Assembly (NCBI GenBank): GCA_033032865.1
Contig: JAWHQI010000306.1
Coordinates: 2,356,001-2,420,000 of the forward strand
Direction of reading: 5' to 3'
Length of the DNA stretch: 64,000 bases
Source of the DNA: Dactylorhiza incarnata
Taxonomy: Eukaryota > Streptophyta > Magnoliopsida > Asparagales > Orchidaceae
The translations under genes were made by a program, and so were the position numbers. Positions 23,851 to 35,800 of this stretch are shown piece after piece (the stretch's first letter is position 1; each line of letters begins with the position of its first letter). Under the pieces are notes generated by a model that worked only from the letters and a program-made list of their open reading frames with translations, ran no database searches and was not told where the DNA came from.

Positions 23851-26800
23851 GGGGGTAATCTATGTTATCCGATTGCTCGAGCACACACCATTTTTGCATT
23901 CCGCTAGTGCCTTTTATTCAATTTTGCTCCAAATGTTAAAATTTTAAAATTTTATTGCACTCTCGCATTCATTCTTGCACCCACTCACGAAGAATTTGAA
24001 TTTTTGTTAGTTTCTAGCTTACCTATTCTTCTCCACGAGCCTTAGAGTAAATTAAAATTTTTTTTAGAACCTGATTATGGGAGTGTTTATTGACTCATGC
24101 AGTGTTCTAGTTTGATGCTCATGTTTGTATAGAATGTTATACTAGCTTTAATTCCTATTTATGCTTCTTATTCTATATTTTTCTACTTCATATCTATGGT
24201 TCATACCCACTCTCAGTTTGAAACCGAGTGCGTCCGTAGATTAGCGGAGGTAGTTGTGTAGCAAGCCTTTGGTTTGGCGTTCCCCGACTTCGATGAAAGG
24301 ATATTCCTTCTCGGTGTCTAGAACTTGCCCCCCCCCAGCAACTCTTGAAGCATATGCTTAGGATATTTCTACTTGTGCAAATATGACGTAGGCCTTTCTT
24401 TTGGATAGATTGAGCTTTTGCATCCATTCCTAAATCTTCTACCATTGTATACACAAGTTGGGCCTTTACATCTATTCTTTGCTTCACCCCACCTCATAAT
24501 CACCAAAGCCTAAATGATCAACCTAATCTCACACTTGAACTAGAGCTTAATATTCAAAATTTGAAATTGTTTTCTTGTGAACCTAAGTTAAATTTGTGTG
24601 TAGTGGTGTGCTTTGAATAGTTTATATTTTGGTGATTTTGAAAAAGTTAATAGAATTTCAATTGAAAAGAAAAGAAAAGAAGAAAAAGAGAAAAAAATGA
24701 AAATAGAAAAAGAAGAAAAGAAAAAAAATCTGAATCTTATTGAAGAATGCGTTTTGGCCGAGGTGGAATTGATCCCATTTGCAAAAATCCAAGTCTGGGG
24801 ATCTCTGTTAAGGGCCTTCGTCTGTGCCCTAGTGCGTGGAGGAAGGGGGGAAAATCCCGTAGAGGATCGGCGCGTCTCTTGCGATATCCCCTCAACCCTA
24901 TCTCGCCGGAGGAGCGACGAAGGAGGCAAAGAGAGGGAGGTTGCTGATTGGAGGCTTCAACGGCGGGATCGTGCGCACGGAAGGGTTGCTGCGCTCGTAT
25001 GGGAGCGTAGCGCGAGCGTGGCGCATATTAGGGTTCAGACGAGAAGTAGAGAGAGAATGAGAGAGAGAGAGAAGTTGTTAATTGATTTCCTAAAATGCTC
25101 AAGCAAGCTTGCTCCCACCCATATGGGTTGGAGACCCAACCGGACCAAAGTTCACACAACATAAAAATACCAAAATGCTGAAATAAAAGATACAAGCGGA
25201 CATCGAGGATAAATCCTAAGCGGCGTGCGCCGAGTTGCGGCGCTTGTACGTAATCCCCCAGCGTGGGTCCGTGACATCCGTAACATCTCCGCCCGCATTG
25301 TCATCAAGCTTGTCCTGGAGCTGTGGAGGCAGTTGGACCAAAGGCTCTGAAGGTGATACTCCCACGAATGGCTTGAGTTGCGAAACGTGGAACACGTCGT
25401 GGATCCGGGCATCGGTCGAGAGCTGGAGACGATATGCCACCTCGTCGATACGCTCTGAGATCAGGAACGACCCATAGAACTTGGGCACCAGCTTGTTGTA
25501 TGAACTCGGAGCTATGGTCGTTTGACGATAAGGACGGCGTTTAAGCCACACCCAATCCCCTGGTGCGAAGAACAACTTGCTGTGTCCCATGTTGTAGGTC
25601 TCCATGCGGGCCTGATCCTGAAGAAGTCTCTCACGGGCTAATGCGAGGATCTGATCCCGAGTGGACAGCTCAGTATCAACAGCGGGTGAGCGGGCGAACA
25701 TGCTGGTGTAATTGAGTAGGTGAGGTGGATCACGACCATAGACTAGCCGGAAGGGAGTGGTCTGCAGAGCTGAATGGTAGGAAGTATTGTAGCAGTACCC
25801 CACCTAAGGAAGCCATCGTGCCCAATCCTTGGGGGCGGTCCCCCGTAATACAGCGCAGGTACATCTCCAGTGTCCTGTTAACCACTTCCATCTGCCCGTC
25901 AGATTGCGGGTGGTAGGGCAATGAAAGTGCCAACTTCGCGCCGCATAAGGCGAATAACTCCTGCCAAAAGAGGGAGGTGAAAATCTTGTCCCTGTCGGAC
26001 ACAATACTCTCTGGGATGCCATGTAATCGGAACACCTGGTCGAAGAAGATGCGCGCCACCACGCCCCCTACAATAGTGCGACTCATCGCCATGAAGTGCG
26101 CGCCCTTGGACAAGCGATCGACGACCACGAAGATGATGGAACGACCCTTCGAAGTCGGTAAGCCCTCAATGAAATCCATAGAAATATCTGCCCATATCTG
26201 TGTCGGGATTGGGAGGGGCTGAAGCAGCCCGACTGGTAAGAGCTGGTCGGCCTTGCTACGCTGGCAGGTGGGGCAGAGGGCGATGAAGTCCTGGACCCAC
26301 CTTTTGAGGCCCTTCCAAAAGAACCCCACCCGGATCCGCTGAAGGGTCTTATGCACCCCTTCATGCGTGGCGTCGTGGATCCCTGCCAGAATCTTCGGGA
26401 TCAAGGGGGAAGTGTCTGAAAGATAGAGCCGATCCTTGTATAAGATGATCCCGTCCTGAACTGTCCAATGCGAGGGCAAACTACCCTCTTCAATGCAGAG
26501 AAGGAGCTCCTGAAGAGTCGGAGTGCCCTGAATCTCTGTTCGCAGACGGTGGTGAAGCGGCGAAGTCGGGTAAGAGATGGCCAATAAGGACCCTTCTTCG
26601 TGATCGCGTCAGGAGAGAGCATCGGCTGCTCGGTTCAAGGCCCCCGCCTTGTACTCTACACGAATGTCAAAACCCAAAAGTTTGCTGATCCAACGGTGCT
26701 ATGGGGCCGTGGTGAGGCGATTCTCCAAGAGGTACTTACGACTGAAATGATCGGTGCGAATCAGAAAGGGTCTCCCCCACAAGTACGGCCGCTTAATGTT

Positions 26801-29800
26801 GGACGACCTTGGCCAGTCCAATCAGCTCCTGCTTGTAAGCTTGAAGCTTCTGATGGTGAGTGATGCATCCGTCATCGCACCAAAGGACACATCATAATCC
26901 CTTTTATTATGCATTTATTTTATTTTGTGTCGTGTATTTCTTTCCCACATATCCATCTTTATTTTGAGGCTCATCGGGTTGACCGTCCGGTGAGACCATG
27001 AATAAAAGGTCCGGTAATTTTAGTAATTAGTGCGGTAATGGCAAGCTTAGGCTAATCTAGGGAAAACACTAATTTAAATTAGAGCAAAAATCAATAGTAA
27101 ACAATATATTTCAGCAACATAATTTCTTGCCAAAAATAATTCCATCAAAATCATTCCATTGCCATCCCGAATCAAATAATTTCCTTAAGACCTATTTCCA
27201 TTGATGGGACCTGCCATGTAAAGACATAATTTTCTGCCAAAATAGGGAGCCCTATTACAGCTATAAAACAACAGCCCCGTGGAGAAGAAGAGCATGCCCG
27301 GACAAGAACAGAGAAATGCGATTATCGTTTCTCTGTCAGTGCCGACTTCCACCCCTGTTCCAGATCGCCATTATCAGCGAGCCGTTCCCTCCAGTTGTCT
27401 CTTCTAGGAGTCGGAACTGTTGCGCACCCGCCGCCGCCGCCGCATCAGCTTCCTCCATTGACGGCGCCGTCGACTCCACCACCCTTTTCTGGCGCCGCTC
27501 GTGACTCTCGTGTGAGGAATGCCGTCGACTGCGACACCCCATTCCAACAACCTCCACGTCTGAACTTCCTGCCGCCTGGAGAAACGAATATCCTAGGAGA
27601 TTTGATCTCCTCTGCTCGACGGGTTTGGATTGGATGACCTCCCTCTGCATCGTTTTTGGCACTCTTGCTCCAATCAATTAGTTATTTTTATGTGTTCCAC
27701 TAAATAATTCTATGCTTGCCAAAACGTTCGAATTACTTTCTTTACCGCATTTCATAAATTGTTGCTTGTATTTTAGCTTGTGGTACTTAATAATTCTCGT
27801 GGACGAATCGACTCATAAAACGCGTGAAGGGCCCATCCGAACGAGGTTGACGAATTTCCTAAGGTCCATAAAGATGAATTTGATTTTCGCACGCGAACGT
27901 CGATTTGGCCCGCTCGACCTCCTTCCGTTTTTTTTAAATTACATTTTGGCCGCTTTAAAAATGCCGTAATTTTAAACCCTAATCGCGGTCTACATCAGTT
28001 TGGTATCAGAGGAATTTGATTTGCTCATGCTGCGAATCAAGCGATCTGGGTTTTTCTTAATAATAATAATAATAAGAAATTTATTTTTATATTAAAAAAA
28101 ATGTTATTCTTGTTATTTAAAAAAAGAGAATTTTAATTTGAGAATTAAAAATCTATTTTCTCTTTGATATAAATTAAAATTCAAAATCAAAATTATTTTT
28201 CTGCCCACTCTGGCAATCGCTCATTTCAAATAAATTTTTTTAATAAAAAATTTATATTATATATATATATATATCAATTAAAAATTTAAAAATCAAAATT
28301 ATTTTCAAATGGAGAAGCGAGTAGATCATTTAGAGACTAGCGTAAGGGATTTGGCTCAACGTATGAACGATCTGTTGAAAGCAGTAGAAACTCTCACCAC
28401 CGATATGGGTAGTGTCACACACGTTATGAGCGGATTACGCACATCGGTTAATACTATAGAAGCTACCATCCAATTAAATCAGGCACCTACCCCAGTGGTT
28501 GAAGTAGACCATAACCATATACCTATAGAACTTGCACACCCCGCACCCGAACCACGTAACGAGCCACGTAATCACCCCGATGGGATGTAGGAATCAAATT
28601 AGACGTTGGTGATTTTGAGGGACACTTAGAGCCCGAAGGTTCTTAGATTGGTGTGATAGGATGGACCGTTTCCTAGCTTGGAAGCAATTGCCCCAAGCCA
28701 GGCAGGTTGAGTATGCTACCCTTAGACTGAAAGGGTTCGCTTTAGTTTGGTGGGGACAGTTAGAGCGATCTCGATTCAATTTACCCATGCCCCCCATCAC
28801 CACGTGGATCGAGTTTAAAGCCCAACTACACAAGCGATATGTTCCACCCGATTATTTGCAAATCCTCTACCGTAGGTTCCACAACTTACGACAAGACAAA
28901 TTATCAGTGGATGAATACACGAACGAGTTTCTAGTACTCCAGTCTCGCCTCGATCTCTGAGAGGACGATGACATGATTGTCTCCCGTTATCTGAACGGGT
29001 TACGATATTCCATTAGAGACCAATTGTAGTTATTTGATTATAAGGACTTGGGAGAGGTCTCCAGTCGCGCTCAAAGAGTATGAGTCCTCTCAAAAGCGGA
29101 CATCCGGAATTAGACCCACACCCACTCACACTTCCACTCCTACTGTTAGGACTGTAGGACCCTCTCGTCCAGCAGTACCCACGAGTACCCCAACACTTCC
29201 TGTCGCCCCCTCGAGAGGCAAGGAGGTTATTGTCACTAGACCACATCCTGAGACTTTTAGATGTTTTAAGTGTATGGAGCCGGGTCATAAATCTTCTTAG
29301 TGCCCGCGACGCCACTTCGTCGCCATCATTAATTCTGAGAGTGGTTCAGAACCTGAGTATGGGGTCTTCCTTAGTGATTCCCAGCCTGACCCGACCCCTG
29401 AGCCCGAGTTAGTGAGTGAGTATGAAGTTGAGGGAGAACAGCCCGACCAGTTGGTGTGTGTTCTCCACATAACCTCTTAACTCCCAAAACTCCCGCGGAA
29501 GACGATTGGTTGAGTAACAACATTTTCCGAACGACCGTCCGCATACAGAGGCAGTTTTGCTTTATCATCATAGATAGCGGTAGTATGAAGAACTTTGTTT
29601 CTCAACGCATGGTGGATAAGTTGAAGTTGAGGTCTCAAACCTTAGGAAAACCCTACAGCCTGCCATGGGTCACTAGTAACACGACCATTCCCATCACACA
29701 CCAGTGTTTCATTGAGTTTTCCATAGGTAGTACGTATCAAGATGCAGTCTGGTGTCACGTTGCTACTATCGAGGTTTGTCATATCCTGTTAGGACGACCT

Positions 29801-32800
29801 TGGCAGTACGATAGACACGTTATTCACGATGGTGTGAAGAACACTCATTCCTTCGAGCGCAATGAGCGCAAGATTGTTCTTCGTACCTAGAAAAATAACC
29901 TTGTTCCTAAAGCCCTAGAGAGGCCTTCACACCCACCTTCCACCATATATGCGATATCCTTCCCCTCCACCACCACGTTACTGACTGGATCTGAATTCCC
30001 CTCCACCACCATGTTTCCGCGGCGCTCCGTCCGTAGCATTCGGCACCGCACGAGTCCCCTCCGCCGCAACCTGCCCTGTCGTGCTTTGCTCGCCGAGCTC
30101 TGTCCCGCACGCGCCATTCCATTGCATCCTTCTCCATCCCATGGTGCCACCGACGCGACGCCCCAACACCTGAGCCATGACGGACGCCCGCCTCAACACC
30201 GTCGAACGTCGCTTCGACGAACAATCCAGTACCCTAGCCTCGATGCTAGCGATTCTCGAGCGCTTGAAGGCTCGCGAAGCCCTCCTGGACAACCACTCCA
30301 CTACACCGCGCCTCCGGATGACCCGTCCTCTTTCATTGGCCAACTGTCCAGCCCTCTGACGACTCCTCCGCTAGCCGACCTTGCCTCGAGACATGTGCCT
30401 CGTGATCTCGAAGTTTCCCATTTCAACGGGACTGACCCTCTTGGGTGGATTGCCAAGGCGGAACAATTCTTTGACATCCAGGGCACCCCCGGACACGCAA
30501 AAGGTCTCCTTGATGCTCCTTGACATGGATGTATCCGCCTTGCACTGGGTTCGTGGCTCCGCCAGCTACCCCGCTTCTCTCGCGAACTGACCTCAAGCAA
30601 GCATTGGACAAGTGCTGCGATCACCGCTACTCGGGCAATGCCGTAGAAAGTCTATGTGCCCCCGTCACACTTTTTCAGTGGATCATTATATCGACGAGTT
30701 CATTGGGCTCATCAACCATATTCCTGGTCTTCCTCCCGATCACTATATAGACTTATTCCTTCAGGGTCTCCAGCCCCACATTCACTCGTGGCTTCTTACT
30801 TATCATCCCCGAGATCTTACCGACGTTATGGAGGTTGCCCGCTTGGTGGAGGCAGATTTCTTGGTCCGACCGATGGACCAACCTCGTCTCCCTCTGACAA
30901 CACCCAACTCCTCGACTCGCTCCACGTTCATTCTTCCTGTTCTGCCACGGCTTCCCGCTGGGGATCCGCCCCTTACGACCTCCCTCCCTCCCAGACCGGC
31001 CCTCATCCCTCGGACCTTACGACCACCGACTGCAAATTGCCTCTCAACACAGGAGTACAATGGTCTACATAGTAAGGGTTTGTGCTTCCGTTGCAACCAT
31101 TCCTACTATCGACACACAACTGCCCGCTTAAGGAGCTGCGATTCTCATGTGTGGCGATGGGTACGAAGTTACGGCCGCTGACTTCGACGCCCTTATCCTT
31201 GATGATGCCCCACTGGCGGACCAGGAGATCGCCTCAAGGACTTTTGCAGTGCACATTATTGATGATTATGATTGATAGTGGCGCTATCAACAATTTCGTC
31301 TCCCATGACTTGTTGACTCGCTTGCGGTTGCCCACCGACCCGACGACGAAATTCTTTGTTTACTTGGGTGACAATTGTCGCTCCCTGACTAGTGGCCTCT
31401 GTCGCGGCCTCCCGTTCTAGTTGGGCGATTAATGCACCTCTCCCAATTTTTACGTCTTCCCTTTGGGCAGAGTAAACACCATCCTTTGCATTGCGTTGTT
31501 ATAGACGTTGGGTGACATCATCCATAATTGGGCCTTCATGCGGATGATCTTCCAGTGGGTCAATCACCCCTGCACTCTTGTGGGAGATGCCTCCCTTTAC
31601 CGGATTAATGTCTCATCTTGCGCAACACACCAGTCTCACTCTGTGGACTTTCGGGACTACTATGGATGTTCACCACACCGGTGATTGAGGCTCCAACGCC
31701 TCCGAGTTCTTCCTAGCCTCCTCAACTTCTGGAGGTGTTTCCGTCGGTGCTCGAGCCTACTCCAGGCCTACCTCTGCCCGACGCTACCGACCACCACATT
31801 CCGTTCTAGGACGGAGTACAGGGGATTTCAGTTCGGCGTATCGCTACGACCATATTCAAAAAGATGAGATCGAGCGTTTGGTGTCGGACATGTTAACCGC
31901 CGGGATGATACGTCCCAGTGCTATCCCTTCATGAGCCCGATCCTCGTGTAGAAAAAGGATGGCAGTTGGCGATTCTGCATGGATTATCGTTAGTTTAACA
32001 AAACCACCGTGTCTGACAAGTATTCTATTCCAGGCTTACATGAGCTCCTAGACGAGCTGTGTGGGACCACCTATTTCCAAGATTGACCTTCGCCCGGTCT
32101 ACCATCAGATTCGAGTGTGTGCCGAGGACATCCTGAACATTGCCTTCCACACCCACGATGGCCACTACAAGTTTTTGGTTATGTCGTTCAGCCTAACCAA
32201 CGCCCCACCACTTTCCAGACTACGATGAACGATATTTTTCCGGCCGGTGCTTCATAAGTATGTTCTAGTTTTCTTTGATGACATACTCATATACAACCTG
32301 ACATGACAAGATCACTTACACCACTTGGAAGATACTTTGGGGACACTTTGGCGCCACTCATTGGTCGCCAATTTGAAGAAATGTGCATTTGCTCAGCACA
32401 TCTCCTACTTAGGTCATACTGTCTCCGCGAAGGGGGTGGCTATGGACCCCGACATGGTCGCGACGGTGTTACAGTGGCCCCAACCACGCTCCTTATGTGA
32501 GGTGCGGGGCTTCCTCGGTTTGACGGGCTACTACTTCGTTTCATTCGTGACTACAATAAGTTGGCACAACCACTCACGAGCCTTCTGCGCAAGAAGACCG
32601 ATACGACCTTTTGATGGCCCCCCAAGGCGACCACCGTGCACATCGTTACAACATGCCTTGGTGACGACCTCAGTTCTAGCCATGCTCGATTTTTTACAGT
32701 CATTCATAGTGGAGTGCAACGCCTCGAGGATAGGCATCGACTCAGTGCTCATGCATCAGGGCGCACCATAGCTTACTTCAACCGGTACTTCTCTACGACC

Positions 32801-35800
32801 ATCACTGGCGTCCCTACTTATTGGGGTGGTACTTCATTGTTCGCACAGATCATCACAACTTACGATATCTTCTCAGTCAGAAGATGACCACACCATCCCA
32901 GTAGGGTTGGATGGCGAAACTCTTGGGCAATGAGTTTACGGTTGAGTTCTGTTCAGGCAAGTCCAATATGATGGCGAACGCTTTATCTTGTCAGACAGCT
33001 TCAACAGAGTTGACGGCCATCTCCCGCCCAATTTGGCAGGAGGCGAGTACCCTGCAGAGTGAGGTGGAGGCTGACCCGACTCTCCGCGATATAATGGACA
33101 GTTTACATGCGGATCCCACCGCATGCCCCCGTACACCCTCGTTGGGGATCGATTCAATCGAGGCCGGTTGGTCCTCTCTTTCTCATAAACCAGCATTCTG
33201 TGCCTCCTCACAGAGTTCCACTCTATACCATTAGCGTTGCCACGCGTTCCACACTTACCGTTGCCACGCGTCTGCGCTATACTTGCGAGGGATGATGCGG
33301 CATGTGGAAGACTTTGTCGCGGCCTGCCTAGTCTGCCAACGTTCTAAGTGTGAGGCCACTTTTCCCGGAGGTCTTCTACAACCCTTATCCGTTCCGAACC
33401 TCATTTGGGATGCCTGGCGATGGATTTTATTACCCGCCTTCCGCGGTCCTCCGGTTACGACTGCATCTTCGTGGTGGTGGATCGCCTGTCAAAGTATCTC
33501 AATTTTATACCCCTGCAGCATCCCTTCACGGCCCCGGTGGTGTCCGAGGCGTTTCTCTCCGACGTGGTCCGACTATAGGGCTTCCATCGTCAGCGATCGC
33601 GACCCATTTTTTATGAGCACCTTCTGGCAGGAGTTATTCAAACTCTAAGGGATGCAACCACTGATGAGTTCTGCCTACCATCCCCAGATGGACGGGCATT
33701 TTGAGGTCCTAAACCACTACCTAGAGACTTACCTGTGTTGTTTTACTTCCGACCGACCACATGATTGGAGCAAATGGTTGGGATGGGCAGAGTTATCCTA
33801 CAACACCTCCTTCCACTATTTTGCCGTCATGACATCGTTCTAAGCCTTTTACGGCCGGCCCCCTCCCACCGTGATTCATCATCTGTCGGGGGAATCCCAT
33901 GTCGGGGTGGTGCGCACTCAGCTCTTGGATAAAGATGAGATACTAAGGGTCCTGAAGACCCATCTTCACAGTGCGCAGTAGAAGATCCACCAAGCAAACA
34001 AGCGTCGCCGGGACGTCGAGTTTCAGGTGGGGGACACAACCTTTGTCAAGCTCCGACCGTATTGCCAAACTACTGTGACGAGTCATCTCCATCCCATGTT
34101 GTCCGTCCGCTTCTACAACCCATTTACGGTGATCACTCGCGTCGGCGAAGTGACCTACCTCCTTCGCCTTCCTGCTCACAGCCGGATTCATCCGACCTTC
34201 CATGTCTCCCAGCTTAAGTGGGTGATCACGCCGTTGAGGAGACCTTACCTCCAGGCATCGCGTTGGACGAATCCATTGCCTATCTTCCCGAAGCAATTTT
34301 GGACTGCAAACCCGTCACGGCGAACGGTCGGATTTGCGAGCAGATGTTGGTGGCTTGGCGGCAGCCCTCATTCTGACACATTGGTGGGATCGCGATGACT
34401 TCTGCACCTAGTTTCCCGAGTCTTGAGGACTAGAGAAATTTTTCAGATGGAGGTATTGTTACAGACGTGGATGATACGGAGATGAAAGTGCATCAACAAT
34501 GTGGCGAGTCTACTCCAGGAGGAAGGGGCCTGCGGCCGAGACAGCGGCCGAGACAACAACGTGATTTTATTATGATCCAGGATGGGTGTTATCTCATTAA
34601 GTTGTATCTTTAATTTAGTTTGAATATTTACGCTTATGTCATTATGATGGGTTCTAATTACCCAACTCTCTTGTATTTTGGTATCAGTGAATTATCTTAA
34701 ATGGACTTGGAGCCTAGGGCTGGCCAAGTGGGTTTTCCCCCATTGGATTTGTCTGCTCCTTTCCATCAATCCTCTTGTTCTTGAGCTATGAAACTGTAGA
34801 ATTGAGCGAAAGCTTGTGTATTTATTTCTTATGTTTTTTAAAATATAGAGAGTGAGTACAAATATATAGGAGAGAAGAGGAGAGAGATATTCCTATACAA
34901 GATGTGAGACTAAAGAGGGGAAAAATACATGGGCCCAAATACGGGCCCTCTATATGGGCTATTCCAACACTCCCCCGCAAGCTGGAGCGTACAAGTCATA
35001 GGATCCAAGCTTGGACAGGCATTGATAGAAGAGAGTACTGGATAGGGCCTTTGTGAGGACATCCGCCACTTGTTCTGTACCCGGAACATGCTTTAACTCT
35101 AGCTTCTTCATTTGAACTTTCTCCCGGATGAAATGACAATCTACTTCAATGTGCTTTGTTCTTTCGTGGAAGACTGGGTTCTTGGCAATGTGTATAACAT
35201 TTTGACTATCACACAAGAGGAGAGCTGGTGAAGGAAGTTTTACACCAAGGTCGATCAGGAGGCTCTCAAGCCATGTGAGTTCAGAGACCACAAATGTCAT
35301 TGCCCGGTATTCTGCTTCAGCTGATGATCTTGCAACAACAGCTTGCTTCTTACTTCGCCAGGTAATCAGGTGTCCTCCAAAGTATGTGCAGAACCCACTT
35401 GTTGACCGTCGATCGTCCAGGGACCCAACATAGTCAGCATCAGAGTATGCCACCAATCTTGGAGTTGACGATGATGTTTTATAAACCAGTCCCTGACCAG
35501 GAGCTGTTTTGAGATACCGAAGAATCCTTTCGACGACCTGAAGGTGAGATCTCCGAGGGGCATGCATATACCGACTGACAATACCAACAGCGAAGGAGAT
35601 GTCTGGTCTTGTTACCGTTAGGTAGATTAATTTTCCAACCAGGCGGCGATAGTATTTCAGATTTGGTAACATGAGATCGGAGTCAGAGGACTGAGCACAG
35701 ATTTTGTGATTTACATCCATTGGAGTGTTAATTGGTTTGCAGCCGGAGTAGCCCGCATCCTGAAGAAGATCGAGACAGTATTTGCGCTGAGAAAGGACAA

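Larger units (their letters stand above)
18417..25080 (+). mobile_element. Athila-like Ty3/gypsy element, no 3' LTR or pol found
   Basis: A 5' LTR (18417-19656), a tRNA-Asp primer-binding site, two unrecognised ORF regions, a broken 'putative plant transposon' ORF (22026-23311), a TG/G tract after the words aggacaatgc...taagttt (23790-23855), which is a typical context in Athila/Tat elements, and an A-rich GAAAAG stretch (24650-24735). I found no reverse transcriptase or integrase and no second LTR, so it is a large non-autonomous or deleted copy. Its right end is lost near 25080, where LTR DNA of an oppositely oriented gypsy element begins. Confidence 0.65.
25100..26860 (-). mobile_element. 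3' fragment of a Ty3/gypsy element (RNase H, integrase, 3' LTR part)
   Basis: Minus-strand fragment holding the end of RNase H (about 26600-26700, [19 protein letters not shown]), integrase (26584 down to about 25400) and the start of its 3' LTR: TGTTACGGATGTCACGG begins at 25285 right after the purine stretch GCGGGCGGAGA. The reverse transcriptase, protease and gag are missing; on the right it is cut off exactly where a plus-strand gypsy LTR starts (26861). Confidence 0.75.
26861..29890 (+). mobile_element. 5' half of a Ty3/gypsy element: LTR, gag, protease
   Basis: A 1137-bp LTR (26861-27997, TGATGCATCC...TACATCA), a TGGTATCAGAGG primer-binding site, a broken gag (28309-29300) and a protease (29456-29890). 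Reverse transcriptase and integrase are missing; after 29890 the sequence changes to another gypsy family. It lies directly against, and probably inserted into, the minus-strand gypsy fragment on its left. Confidence 0.7.
29900..34794 (+). mobile_element. Third Ty3/gypsy element, gag-pol relic with 3' LTR
   Basis: Gag (about 30180-31180), protease (about 31255), reverse transcriptase (31860-32590), RNase H (to about 33000), integrase (33240-34390) and a C-terminal chromodomain-like end follow in order on the plus strand but in shifting frames with many stops. A purine tract (agatggagg) precedes the 3' LTR start TGTTACAGACGTGG at about 34459. No 5' LTR is visible; the left end joins the preceding element near 29900. 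The LTR is interrupted or ended by the insertion of copia copy 2 at 34795. Confidence 0.7.

Noticed and set aside
24613..25164. 183-codon plus-strand ORF rich in Lys and Glu
   Set aside because: Its first half is the A-rich purine stretch of the Athila-like element; no domain follows.
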